64,000 nt of DNA from Robiginitalea aestuariiviva (lineage in GTDB: Bacteria > Bacteroidota > Bacteroidia > Flavobacteriales > Flavobacteriaceae): positions 1,212,696-1,276,695 of the forward strand of contig NZ_JARPUQ010000001.1 of assembly GCF_029537735.1 (NCBI RefSeq), written 5' to 3'. Below are positions 53,133 to 61,921 of this stretch, one piece after another (the stretch's first letter is position 1; the number at the start of each line of letters is the position of its first letter). Below the pieces are notes generated by a model. That model ran no database searches. It saw only the letters and a list, made by a program, of their open reading frames with translations, and was not told the origin of the DNA. The position numbers and the translations under genes were made by a program.

Positions 53133-54248
53133 CTATTGAAAGGTGTAATCCCGGGCGGCTACCTCCCAGCTACCCGTTACGATTCCATTTTCTACGGTGA
53201 GCAACCAGCGATATTTGGGGACGGTGGGGCAGACGTGCATGGGGATGCCGTAAACAGGCTGCCCGGGTTCCAGCCCGGGGTCTTCTATGGCCTGCAATAC
53301 CAGGTGTTCTTCGCTTTGCCCGGTTTGAACGCAGGTTTCCAGGCCCATCAGGGCTACCCTGGGGAATTCCATTTCCGGGGCAATGGCTTTGTGCCCCAGG
53401 TCCAGGCAATAGGTGCCGGGGCCGGGATGGCTGATTACCCGGGTAAGGAGGACGGCCGCAGGGAGAAAATCCATATCTGCAAAGAGGCTGCCATAGCGCG
53501 CATCCCAAAGCAGGGTGGTGCCGGGGCTGAGTTCCACCCCTTCCCGCCCGGCGTGCATGGGGAAGGTTGGCGATCCCCCGGCGATGATTACAGGTACAGG
53601 ATAACCGTCCGCTTCCAGGCGTTGCCTCAGGGCGGCTACCGGGGCGAAAGCTTCGTCGCAGGCCGCCTGCCGGGCCACCGGATCCGTATGGCGGATATGC
53701 CCGTCGTAAGCGTGGAGCCCACAGGCTTCTAGCCCCTCTAGCCCGGCGATTTGCTTGTACAGGGCTTCGGCTTCGGGCCCGGGGACAATACCAGTGCGGT
53801 TCATCCCCACATTGAGGTCTACAAAAAGCCGGATAAAGGCCCTGGCCTTTTTGGCTTTCCGGTGCAGGGCATCCACTACGGCCGGGTGGTCCGCCAGGGC
53901 GGCAAAACGGGTTTGGGGATAGGCTTTTTGCAGGTTCAGAAACCGGTCCTGGTTGGGCCCCACAGGTTGGTAGGCCAGCAACACGTCCGGGGCGCCACAG
54001 CGCCCCAAGAGGTCGGCTTCGGCCAGGGTGGCGCATTTGAATTTTCGGATCCCGGCCTCCATTTGCATCTGAACGATTTCGGCCGTTTTATGGGTCTTGA
54101 TATGGGGCCGCAGGCGCAAGGGGTCTCCGGCCACCCGGACCATTTCCGCTATGTTGCGGGCAATGCGCTGCGGGTAGACCAGCAAGGCGGGGGAGGGTAT
54201 CCCTTCCGGTTGGTTCAGGGCATACCAGGGGTGCTTTTCCGCAGCCAT
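53133..54248 (-). CDS. D-threonine aldolase / D-serine dehydratase-like PLP enzyme
   Basis: 371 residues of the fold-III PLP family (alanine-racemase-like N-terminal barrel). The PLP-binding lysine is in RLRPHIKTHKTAEI, and the C-terminal metal-site pair HVC (PMHVCPTVPKYRWL) matches the zinc-binding His/Cys of D-serine dehydratase and D-threonine aldolase. It cleaves or dehydrates D-hydroxy amino acids. It is followed by the dipeptidase and preceded by RidA and a GntP permease; together they fit D-serine or D-threonine catabolism. Confidence 0.87.
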   Translation of the reverse strand: MAAEKHPWYALNQPEGIPSPALLVYPQRIARNIAEMVRVAGDPLRLRPHIKTHKTAEIVQMQMEAGIRKFKCATLAEADLLGRCGAPDVLLAYQPVGPNQDRFLNLQKAYPQTRFAALADHPAVVDALHRKAKKARAFIRLFVDLNVGMNRTGIVPGPEAEALYKQIAGLEGLEACGLHAYDGHIRHTDPVARQAACDEAFAPVAALRQRLEADGYPVPVIIAGGSPTFPMHAGREGVELSPGTTLLWDARYGSLFADMDFLPAAVLLTRVISHPGPGTYCLDLGHKAIAPEMEFPRVALMGLETCVQTGQSEEHLVLQAIEDPGLEPGQPVYGIPMHVCPTVPKYRWLLTVENGIVTGSWEVAARDYTFQ

Positions 54249-54250
54249 AA

Positions 54251-54715
54251 CTATTTGAGTTGGAAGATGGCTTCGATCTCCACGGCTACCTGCCCGGGGA
54301 GCATCATCCCCACGGCACTGCGGGCTCCCACGCCCTTGTCCGGGCCAAAAACCTCGGCCATAAGTTCACTGAACCCGTTAATCACCAGGGGGTGGTCCAT
54401 AAAATCCGGGGTACAGTTCACCATTCCCAGGGTTTTAACCAGGCATTCAATCCGGTCCAGGTCGCCAAAGTGGGCATCCAGGGTGGCCAGCATGGTCAGG
54501 CCCACCTGCCGGGCAGCGGCCTTGGCAGCGGCCAGGTCCAGGTCTGCCCCGGCCCGGCCGGTGCGGTAGGTGCCGTCTTGCAACATGGGCCCCTGGCCGG
54601 ATACGTAAAGCATCCCGCCGGAAACAATCACGGGTTTATAAAGGCCCGCGGGGGGTGGTGCCGGGGGCAATTCCGGGCGAAGGGCCCGGAGGACGTCTGA
54701 TGGTTTGTGTGCCAT
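54251..54715 (-). CDS. RidA/YjgF-family protein
   Basis: 154 residues, with the family's substrate Arg in GVGARSAVGMMLPGQVAVEI. An N-terminal extension makes it longer than typical RidA (about 130). RidA hydrolyses reactive enamines such as 2-aminoacrylate, which is released by serine and D-serine dehydratases. Its place two bases before the D-TA-like gene therefore makes sense. It follows the permease by one base. Confidence 0.88.
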   Translation of the reverse strand: MAHKPSDVLRALRPELPPAPPPAGLYKPVIVSGGMLYVSGQGPMLQDGTYRTGRAGADLDLAAAKAAARQVGLTMLATLDAHFGDLDRIECLVKTLGMVNCTPDFMDHPLVINGFSELMAEVFGPDKGVGARSAVGMMLPGQVAVEIEAIFQLK

Positions 54716-54716
54716 T

Positions 54717-56033
54717 TTATAGGAAGGTGTTGAGGATCAGGACCCCGATCAGCCCCATAACGCCCACGGTGGTTTCCATGACCGTCCAGCTGCGCAGGGT
54801 GTCCCTTACCGAAAGGTTGAAATATTCTTTAAACAGCCAGAAGCCGCTGTCGTTCACGTGGGAAAGCATCAGGCTCCCGGAGCCGATGGCCAGCACCATG
54901 AGCTCTGGACTGACCGACTGGTCCGAGACCAGGGGCAGCACAATCCCAGCGGCCGTCAGGCCGGCTACGGTGGCCGAACCCACGCAGACCCGGATTACCG
55001 TGGCAATACCCCAGGCCAGGATCAGGGGGGAGATGCTGGAACCCTTTAGCAGTTCTGCGATGTATTCGCTTACCCCGCTATCTACCAGCACCTGTTTCAG
55101 GGCCCCGGCCCCGGCAATGATCAGGGTGACCATGGTAATACCCTTTACCCCTTCGGAAACGGTATCCATAACTTCCTTCATACTGCGGCCCCGGGCCAGC
55201 CCCAGGGTGTAGATGGCCACCAGCACGGCAATGAGCATGGCTATGACCGGGTTGCCGGCAAAGGCGAGGATTTTATAGGCTATCCCATCTTCCGGCAGCA
55301 CATACCCGCTCAGGGTGGCGATGGCAATCAGCACCACCGGCAACAGGGCCGTAAAGATGCTGATGCCGGTTCCAGGCATCTCCTCGTCCTTTAGGATGGT
55401 GGGGTTGATGAATTCTTTCATGGGCGTGGCCTGGATTTTCCCCAGGGTCCGGGCAAAAAGGGGCCCGGCCACGATGATGGCCGGGATGGCCACCAGGATC
55501 CCGTAGACCAGGGTTTTGCCAAAATCGGCCTGGAACATCCCGGCAATAGCCGTAGGTGCCGGGTGAGGGGGAAGGTAGCCATGGGTTACCGAGAGGGAGG
55601 CCAGCATGGGGACACCCACATAGAGCAGGGGAAGCCCTGTGGCGGCTGCTACGGTAAACACCAGGGGGACCAGAATCACAAAGCCCACAGAGTAAAACAT
55701 GGGGATGCCCACGATAAAGCCGGTGAGCACCACCGCCCATTGGATGTATTTCTTGCCAAACTTATCCACCAGTTTGGAGGTGATGCGCTGGGCTGCGCCG
55801 CTGTCTGCCACCAGTTTGCCCAACATCGCCCCAAGGCCCAGGATCAGGATCAGGAAGCCCAGGGTGCTGCCGATGCCGTTTTGCACGGACGACACCAGAT
55901 CTTCCAGGGGCATGCCTTCGGCAAAGCCTACCAGGAGGGAAACGATAATAAAGGCGATAAAGGCGTTCAGCTTAAAACGGGCCACCAGCAGGAAGAGGAG
56001 CAGGATTCCCCCGATCACGATCAATAAGGGCAT
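54717..56033 (-). CDS. GntP-family permease (gluconate or D-serine type)
   Basis: 438 residues with 12 or more membrane helices. The family is GntP, which includes gluconate carriers and the D-serine transporter DsdX. The start ATG 56033 (MPLLIVIGGILLLFLL) places the first helix at the N-terminus; an upstream start would extend it by 19 residues. The neighbours (RidA, D-TA, dipeptidase) make a D-amino-acid substrate more likely than gluconate; no gluconate kinase is seen. A near -7 box (TATCTTTA) lies upstream on the minus strand. Confidence 0.87.
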   Translation of the reverse strand: MPLLIVIGGILLLFLLVARFKLNAFIAFIIVSLLVGFAEGMPLEDLVSSVQNGIGSTLGFLILILGLGAMLGKLVADSGAAQRITSKLVDKFGKKYIQWAVVLTGFIVGIPMFYSVGFVILVPLVFTVAAATGLPLLYVGVPMLASLSVTHGYLPPHPAPTAIAGMFQADFGKTLVYGILVAIPAIIVAGPLFARTLGKIQATPMKEFINPTILKDEEMPGTGISIFTALLPVVLIAIATLSGYVLPEDGIAYKILAFAGNPVIAMLIAVLVAIYTLGLARGRSMKEVMDTVSEGVKGITMVTLIIAGAGALKQVLVDSGVSEYIAELLKGSSISPLILAWGIATVIRVCVGSATVAGLTAAGIVLPLVSDQSVSPELMVLAIGSGSLMLSHVNDSGFWLFKEYFNLSVRDTLRSWTVMETTVGVMGLIGVLILNTFL

Positions 56034-56103
56034 GGGATAGAGCTTGGTTCGTTGGTTTGTTGCTCCTAAAGATAGCATTTTCCCTGCCACCCCAGAGATG
56101 GGA

Positions 56104-57264
56104 TCAGGGTTCCTGCCCGGGAGTACCTTTCTCCCGTGCCCCTCCCCGGGGTTTTTGGGGTTTCAGGCCAAAGAAGGGGTGTAGCGGGCGGATGGGCAGG
56201 ATTACATACTGATACAACAGCCAGCTGCCCCCAAAGGTACCCCCCAACAGGATCAGGCACTTGGGCCAGAACCCCCAGCCGGTGCCCAGCAGGAAATAGG
56301 CCAGGATCAGGGTCAGGGTTTGGTGCAGGATGTAAAAAGGGTATACCGCCCGGTTGCTGTAGCGCAGGGCCGAACTGGGCCGGTTCAGGTAAGCAGCGGC
56401 ATAGCCAAACAGGACAAAGATCCAGGTCCAGAGGTTAAAGACCTTCACCCCGGCCTCCGTGAAATGCCGCAGGGTGGTATCCGGGATTTGCCAGAGCAGG
56501 GCCAGGGCAGCATAGCTGAGGACGCCCAACAGCAGGTTTCGGCGCCGGTGGCGTTTGGCGTGTTCCCAGAAGTCCGTACCCGCGGCCACCAGGAGAAAGC
56601 CATAAAAGAAAAGCGTGCCAAAGTTCGCCAGGGCAAACCAGTCGCCGATCAGGGCATGGGTAACATTGAAGAAGGGTTCCAGGAACGCTTCCCACAGGTA
56701 GAGGGGTAATAAAAAGGTTAGCCAGCCCCAGGGCTGCTGTAACCGTTTGCGGACCCATTGCACCAGGGCCCCGGGGTGGTCCTTGATCTGCCGGAAGGGG
56801 ACTGCCAGGAGAAGGGAAAATACGAGCAGGTAAGGCAGGAACCAGAGGTGGTGCCAGCTGATATTGCCCTCCGGGTAAATACCCGAAAAGGCCGGCCCGG
56901 TCAGGTAGGCCCAGTAAGAACCGGTAAACTGCCCCCGGGCCAGACGCTCCAGGTAGACCTGGGGAGGAACGATAACCAGCATCCCGAAGAGCAGGGGTAT
57001 CAATAGCCGACGCAGCCGTTCCCGCGTATATTGCCCCGGGCTGCGGAAGGCATAGGCGTAATAGGTGCCCATGCCTGAAATCACAAAAAGGATGGGCAGG
57101 CGCCATTGGTTCACAAAACTCATAGGCCATCGAAGTTCCGGGTAGAGGACCTCGTTTTTCAGATGCCATCCCCAGGGCACAAAGAACATCCCCACGTGGT
57201 AGAAGATTAGCAGGGCAAATACGCCAACGCGCAGCCAGTCCAGATCGTAACGCCTTGTTTTCAT
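56104..57264 (-). CDS. Acyltransferase 3-family membrane protein
   Basis: 386 residues with about ten membrane helices. It opens RRYDLDWLRVGVFALLIFYH, the family's conserved start with the catalytic His in the first helix, and continues with RRLLIPLLFGMLVI. Such enzymes move acyl groups to sugars or other polar compounds at the membrane (for example OafA or OpgC). The specific target is unknown. It lies 70 bases upstream of the GntP gene in the same direction. Confidence 0.83.
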   Translation of the reverse strand: MKTRRYDLDWLRVGVFALLIFYHVGMFFVPWGWHLKNEVLYPELRWPMSFVNQWRLPILFVISGMGTYYAYAFRSPGQYTRERLRRLLIPLLFGMLVIVPPQVYLERLARGQFTGSYWAYLTGPAFSGIYPEGNISWHHLWFLPYLLVFSLLLAVPFRQIKDHPGALVQWVRKRLQQPWGWLTFLLPLYLWEAFLEPFFNVTHALIGDWFALANFGTLFFYGFLLVAAGTDFWEHAKRHRRRNLLLGVLSYAALALLWQIPDTTLRHFTEAGVKVFNLWTWIFVLFGYAAAYLNRPSSALRYSNRAVYPFYILHQTLTLILAYFLLGTGWGFWPKCLILLGGTFGGSWLLYQYVILPIRPLHPFFGLKPQKPRGGAREKGTPGQEP

Positions 57265-57345
57265 CGGTTTGGTTTTTAGGCAAAGCTCAGGGCTTTTTGG
57301 GGACTGGCCTCATAAAAGAGGGCGTGAAATGTCCGGATGTGCAAT

Positions 57346-58521
57346 TCAGGACGCCTCGCCGGAACGCAGGAATTGGGAAGGGGAAGCCCCTGTGTGCTTT
57401 TTGAAGGCCGTATAGAATGCAGACTTGGAACGAAACCCCACACTCTGCCCCACCGCCTCAATGGTGAGGTGCCTGTAATCTTCCGATTCCAGACGGGAAA
57501 CAGCCAGTCGCACCCGGTACCCATTCAGAAAGTCATTGAAATTCCCGCCGGTTTCCTGGTTGATCAGGCGCGAAAGGGTATTGGGGTGTGTGCCCAGGCC
57601 CTGTGCCAGCGATTTCAGGGTGGCTTCGGGGGCGGTATAGAATGCCTCTGCTTCCATGAAGTCCTGTACCCGCCCCAGGCTAAGGCTGCCCGTATTACCG
57701 CCGGAGGTTTCGTATTTGTCCAGCAGCCAGGTCCGCTGGAAAAAACGGGATTCCGACAGGAAGGCCAGGAGGGTGGCCAGAATTACACTGAACATAAATA
57801 GCGACAGGTAATGGTCGCCTCCGTCGTCTTCGTAGTTCAGATATACCCCCAGTAACATGGCCAGGGTAAGCCCTATAAAAACCAGGATAAAGCGCCCGAA
57901 CCCGTATTTGGAGATGCGCACATCGGCAGCCGGGCTGCCAAAATCCTTCCGGTGTCGCAGCCAGAGGCGCAGCGCCCAAAGGCCGTAGATAAGGAAACCG
58001 AACAACAACAGCCAACGCTGGGCGTCTTTTATCGTGTGGTAGGTATATGTAGTGCCTTCCGGCACCGGCGCAAAGGAGATGAAGTCAAAATAGGCAGCCT
58101 TGTAGGCATTGAATTTTATGGCCAGGGGCGAGGTATAATAACCGATTTGGGAAAGGGCGTACAACAGGCCCGGGGCCAGGTGGAGCCCCACAACCCACAA
58201 AGGGAGGGGCTGTCTCAGGATTAAAAACCGGATGCTCAGGAACAACAGGGGCGCGTACAACAGGGTAAGGGGTTCGGTAGAATCGTTCCAGGCCAGGGTG
58301 TATTTCATCCAGCCCGTATAGCAAAGGAAGGTGTCGAAGGTGGTCACTGCCATGCAAAGGGAAAGCAGGGCCAGGTAGTGCAGCCCGCGGTTGTCGCGGG
58401 GGGCGCGGAACCAGATGGTCAGGGCCAGGACCACCCCCAGCAACACCCCGGTAAATGTCAGGTAGGACACCGCATTGTGCCGGATGGGGATTTGGTCGAT
58501 AAGTGCCTGGAGGGATTCCAT
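57346..58521 (-). CDS. Membrane-anchored AraC-family regulator
   Basis: 391 residues. Seven or so membrane helices occupy the N-terminal 240 residues, and an AraC-type double helix-turn-helix is at the C-terminus (SLAQGLGTHPNTLSRLIN and TIEAVGQSVGFRSKSAFYTAF). This 7TM-AraC layout is common in Bacteroidota. It probably senses a membrane or periplasmic signal and acts on nearby or distant genes; the target is unknown. It runs in the same direction as the acyltransferase, 81 bases before it. Confidence 0.87.
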   Translation of the reverse strand: MESLQALIDQIPIRHNAVSYLTFTGVLLGVVLALTIWFRAPRDNRGLHYLALLSLCMAVTTFDTFLCYTGWMKYTLAWNDSTEPLTLLYAPLLFLSIRFLILRQPLPLWVVGLHLAPGLLYALSQIGYYTSPLAIKFNAYKAAYFDFISFAPVPEGTTYTYHTIKDAQRWLLLFGFLIYGLWALRLWLRHRKDFGSPAADVRISKYGFGRFILVFIGLTLAMLLGVYLNYEDDGGDHYLSLFMFSVILATLLAFLSESRFFQRTWLLDKYETSGGNTGSLSLGRVQDFMEAEAFYTAPEATLKSLAQGLGTHPNTLSRLINQETGGNFNDFLNGYRVRLAVSRLESEDYRHLTIEAVGQSVGFRSKSAFYTAFKKHTGASPSQFLRSGEAS

Positions 58522-58528
58522 GCCGGGG

Positions 58529-59425
58529 CTAGGTTTTGGCGTAATCCGAGAGTTTTTCCGGGCCTTCCAGCAGGAGGCGCACCACCTGCAGGACCCCCTC
58601 TTCCGTGGTGGAGATCTGCCATTTGATCAGGCTGATCCGGCCGTTTTCGATCTCCAGGCCCGTTATACTGCGCGGATGCACACAACTCCCGTCGTTAAAG
58701 AAGGGGATTTCCCCCGGTTCCGGGAAGCGCGGGCGGTGGGTGTGCCCGGCAATGGTGATGCGCATCCCGTTTTCCAGGATCCATTTCTTGATGCGCCGCT
58801 CAATGCGGATCAGCTCCTTGTAGTTCCGGGCCGGGGAGGTGGGATCTGCAATACCCACCACCTGCAGGGGCTTCCATAAGACCCGTACCAAAAAACGGCT
58901 CCAGCGCCAGAAGGTGTAGTTCCACCAATCTGCCTGGTGGCCGTGGCAGAGGAAGAGTTCCTGTCCGGACTCCTGGTGCTGCAAACGGATGCCTTCCTCA
59001 TAGCGGAGCCCCTGAAACAAGGGTTTCCGCTTACCTTCAATAGGCTCAAAATAGGTGCCCAGGTGCTTTTCCACATAGGCTGGGTCTTTGTAGACCATGT
59101 CGTGGTTGCCCCAAAGCATAAACAGCCGGCCTTCCTCATGGAATTGGCGCAGCAGCATATAGACATTCTTATGGGCTTCAAAAATGGCTTTGAACTGCAC
59201 GTTTTCCCAGAGTTCGTCCCCGTCTCCCAGTTCAAAGTACTGGAATCCCTCACGGTAATAGTGTTTTAAGGCGTGGAAATAGATGTTCCGGTTGTTTGCA
59301 AAGTCGTCTGCAAAGCTGTTGTCGCCCCGGTGGCAGTCGCTTAGCAGCACCATGCGGGAAGTGTCGTCAAAAGGGATTACCCGGGCCTGGTGGTAGGCCC
59401 GGTCCAGACGGCGTCGGAAACTCAT
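58529..59425 (-). CDS. Calcineurin-like metallophosphoesterase
   Basis: 298 residues, no signal peptide. All five metal motifs are present: LLSDCHRGD, ELGDGDELW, LWGNHDMV, LCHGHQADWWN and IAGHTHRP. It resembles UDP-2,3-diacylglucosamine hydrolases and Ser/Thr phosphatase-like enzymes, but the substrate cannot be inferred. It is transcribed divergently from the GAF gene and lies eight bases before the AraC-like gene in the same direction. Confidence 0.87.
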   Translation of the reverse strand: MSFRRRLDRAYHQARVIPFDDTSRMVLLSDCHRGDNSFADDFANNRNIYFHALKHYYREGFQYFELGDGDELWENVQFKAIFEAHKNVYMLLRQFHEEGRLFMLWGNHDMVYKDPAYVEKHLGTYFEPIEGKRKPLFQGLRYEEGIRLQHQESGQELFLCHGHQADWWNYTFWRWSRFLVRVLWKPLQVVGIADPTSPARNYKELIRIERRIKKWILENGMRITIAGHTHRPRFPEPGEIPFFNDGSCVHPRSITGLEIENGRISLIKWQISTTEEGVLQVVRLLLEGPEKLSDYAKT

Positions 59426-59548
59426 GCCATTCGTTTTGATAAATATCCAAAAAATGTGCGGATTGGCGCCCTTTTACACCCCTCCGCGTGCAATTTTGTA
59501 ATTTTACAGGCTTCCCGCAGACTAAGGGGAACAGATCCGAGCCGGCCT

Positions 59549-61921
59549 ATGGAAAAAGTACTACCACTGCAATACCTGATCAGTTTCGACAAATACCTGC
59601 GGACATACGACCAACTCGCAGCCGGGGGACCCGGTTTTCAGCGGGAAAAAGCGCGATATATCCTGGATGCCCAGGCGCCCTATCCCGAGTTGCGCCAGGG
59701 GTTTACCGAGGTAGAGAAGCTTCATCAGTACGGGGAAGTACTGCAGGTCATCCTGCAGGATGCCTTTTCTTCTGTGCTCGGGGAAAACGAGATTAAGGCC
59801 CTTACCCTCCCGTACCACAACATCCTGTTTAACCCTTCGGCCAGGCTGGAGCGCATCCTGCAAGAGGCCGGGGAAGGCTTTAGCCCGGACCTGAGGCACC
59901 GGGAAGAAGGCGTGGACTACATGATGGCTTGCACCGTGATCCTTAATTTTTATTACGGGTATCAACTGGATTTCAGCCGGCCGTATTTTTATGAGATCCC
60001 GGATGCCCAGGGGGTATTGCGGCATTACCGCGTGATGTACAATGCGGACTTCCTCGAAATCCTGCCCACCGATACGGTACCCGAAATTACCCAACAAGAT
60101 GTGGACGAGCTGCTGCAGCGCCCCAACGACCTGGAGCTCTGGAAATCCAAGATCCCGCCCCGCAGCTTCATCGTTAAAGGTTTTGCCATTGCCAATATGT
60201 TCGACGTTACCAACGACCAGAGTATATCGACCATCAAATCCAAGCTCATTTCCAGCGACAAACGGGGCAGCGACCAGTTTATGCACGATCTGCAGGACAC
60301 CTTCCGCTCCTTCTTCCGGCAGAAGGACCTGCGCGTGGGCTTTATTACGTACAATGCCAAACTGGACCGCTTTGAACGGGTCCATGGCAAGGGCATTGAA
60401 AGTTTTATCCTGAAAGGGCTGGAAGCGGAGGATTGTTCGCATGCGCTCTGCGATGGCTCCTACGAAAAACTCATCGCGGAGCACCAGTATTTCGTGATCC
60501 CGGATATGGGCCGGTTCCAGTGCCAGTCCAAAGGCCATCCTTTCTATACCGGGCTATATGAGCAGGGGGTGCGCAGTGCCGTTTTTGCCCCCATTGCCGA
60601 AGGGCAGGAAATGCTGGGGGTGCTGGAAATCGTCTCCGGGGAAGCCAATGCCCTGAACGGGGTGAATGCCAACAAGCTGGACGACGTGATGCCCTATATT
60701 GTTTCGGCCGTACAGCGCTCCAAGATCGAGGAGGAGAACCTCATCGATGCCATTATACAGCACGAGTGCACTACCGTACACGATTCGGTCCTCTGGAAAT
60801 TTCAGGAAGAGGCCAAACGCTTTATCATCGACCAGCTGGAGGGGCGGGAACCCGGGTTTCGCGAAATCAGTTTTGACCAGGTGTACCCCCTGTACGGGCA
60901 AACCGATATCAAGGACTCTTCCCGGGCACGGAACGAGGCTATACAGCGGGACCTGATGATCCAGCTTACGCGGGTACGCCAGGTGGTAAGCCAGGCCCTG
61001 GAGCATGAGCCCATACCCGTCTATGAGGAACTGGTCTTTCGTCTGGACCGTTACCTGAAAGAGGTAGGGGAGGTATTGCATACCAATACGGAGCAGATGG
61101 TGTACAACTTTATTCACGAAGAGGTGAACCCGGTGCTGGAACATGTTCAGGGTCTTAACCCGGACCTGGAAAAGGCTGTAACGGAATACAGAGCGGGCCT
61201 GGATGCCCAGACCGAATCCTATTACGACCACCGCCGCAACTACGACCAGAGCATCCTGCGGATCAACAAAACGATGGCCTCCTTGCTGGACCAGCGCCAG
61301 CAGGATGCCCAGGCCATGTTCCCGCATTATTTTGAACGCTACAAGACGGACGGGGTAGAACACAATATGTATATCGGGGATTCTATTTCCGCCGACCGGC
61401 AGTTTGACCCTTTGTACCTGAACAACCTGAGGCTGTGGCAGCTGCAGGTGGTGTGTGAGATGGAAAATGCGTACTACAACCTCAAACCGGATTTACCCGT
61501 GCCCCTGGATGTGACCTCCATGATCCTGGTGTACCACACCCAGTTGTCTATCCGCTTCCGGATGGATGAAAAACGCTTTGACGTGGACGGTACGTACAAC
61601 GCCCGCTACGAGGTGATTAAAAAGCGCATCGACAAGTCATACATCAAGGGGACCCGCGAGCGGCTGACCCAACCGGGAAAACTGGCCATTGTGTACTCCC
61701 GCAAGGCCGACGAGCTGGAGTACCTGCGTTACATCGCCTTTTTGCGGACTAAGGGGTACTTTACGCGTCAGGTGGAAATCGTGGAGCTGGAAGGCCTGCA
61801 AGGGGTCACCGGTTTAAAAGCCATTCGGGCGGAAATTGCTTACCACCGGCCCGGGGCCCAGGGGGAAGCCGAAAAGGAATTCTACAACTACGACGACCTG
61901 ATGAAGGCCCTGGAGGCCTGA
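59549..61921 (+). CDS. Large GAF-domain protein of unknown function
   Basis: 790 residues from ATG 59549, no signal peptide or membrane segment. A GAF-like domain lies about 265-430 (DMGRFQCQSKGHPFYTGLYE, GVRSAVFAPIAEGQEMLGVL). The N-terminal 250 residues and the C-terminal 350, with long charged helical stretches, match no domain that I can name. GAF domains bind cyclic nucleotides or other small ligands. It lies between two phosphoesterases and faces the HD-PycTM gene, its stop abutting that gene's stop. Confidence 0.8.
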   Translation: MEKVLPLQYLISFDKYLRTYDQLAAGGPGFQREKARYILDAQAPYPELRQGFTEVEKLHQYGEVLQVILQDAFSSVLGENEIKALTLPYHNILFNPSARLERILQEAGEGFSPDLRHREEGVDYMMACTVILNFYYGYQLDFSRPYFYEIPDAQGVLRHYRVMYNADFLEILPTDTVPEITQQDVDELLQRPNDLELWKSKIPPRSFIVKGFAIANMFDVTNDQSISTIKSKLISSDKRGSDQFMHDLQDTFRSFFRQKDLRVGFITYNAKLDRFERVHGKGIESFILKGLEAEDCSHALCDGSYEKLIAEHQYFVIPDMGRFQCQSKGHPFYTGLYEQGVRSAVFAPIAEGQEMLGVLEIVSGEANALNGVNANKLDDVMPYIVSAVQRSKIEEENLIDAIIQHECTTVHDSVLWKFQEEAKRFIIDQLEGREPGFREISFDQVYPLYGQTDIKDSSRARNEAIQRDLMIQLTRVRQVVSQALEHEPIPVYEELVFRLDRYLKEVGEVLHTNTEQMVYNFIHEEVNPVLEHVQGLNPDLEKAVTEYRAGLDAQTESYYDHRRNYDQSILRINKTMASLLDQRQQDAQAMFPHYFERYKTDGVEHNMYIGDSISADRQFDPLYLNNLRLWQLQVVCEMENAYYNLKPDLPVPLDVTSMILVYHTQLSIRFRMDEKRFDVDGTYNARYEVIKKRIDKSYIKGTRERLTQPGKLAIVYSRKADELEYLRYIAFLRTKGYFTRQVEIVELEGLQGVTGLKAIRAEIAYHRPGAQGEAEKEFYNYDDLMKALEA

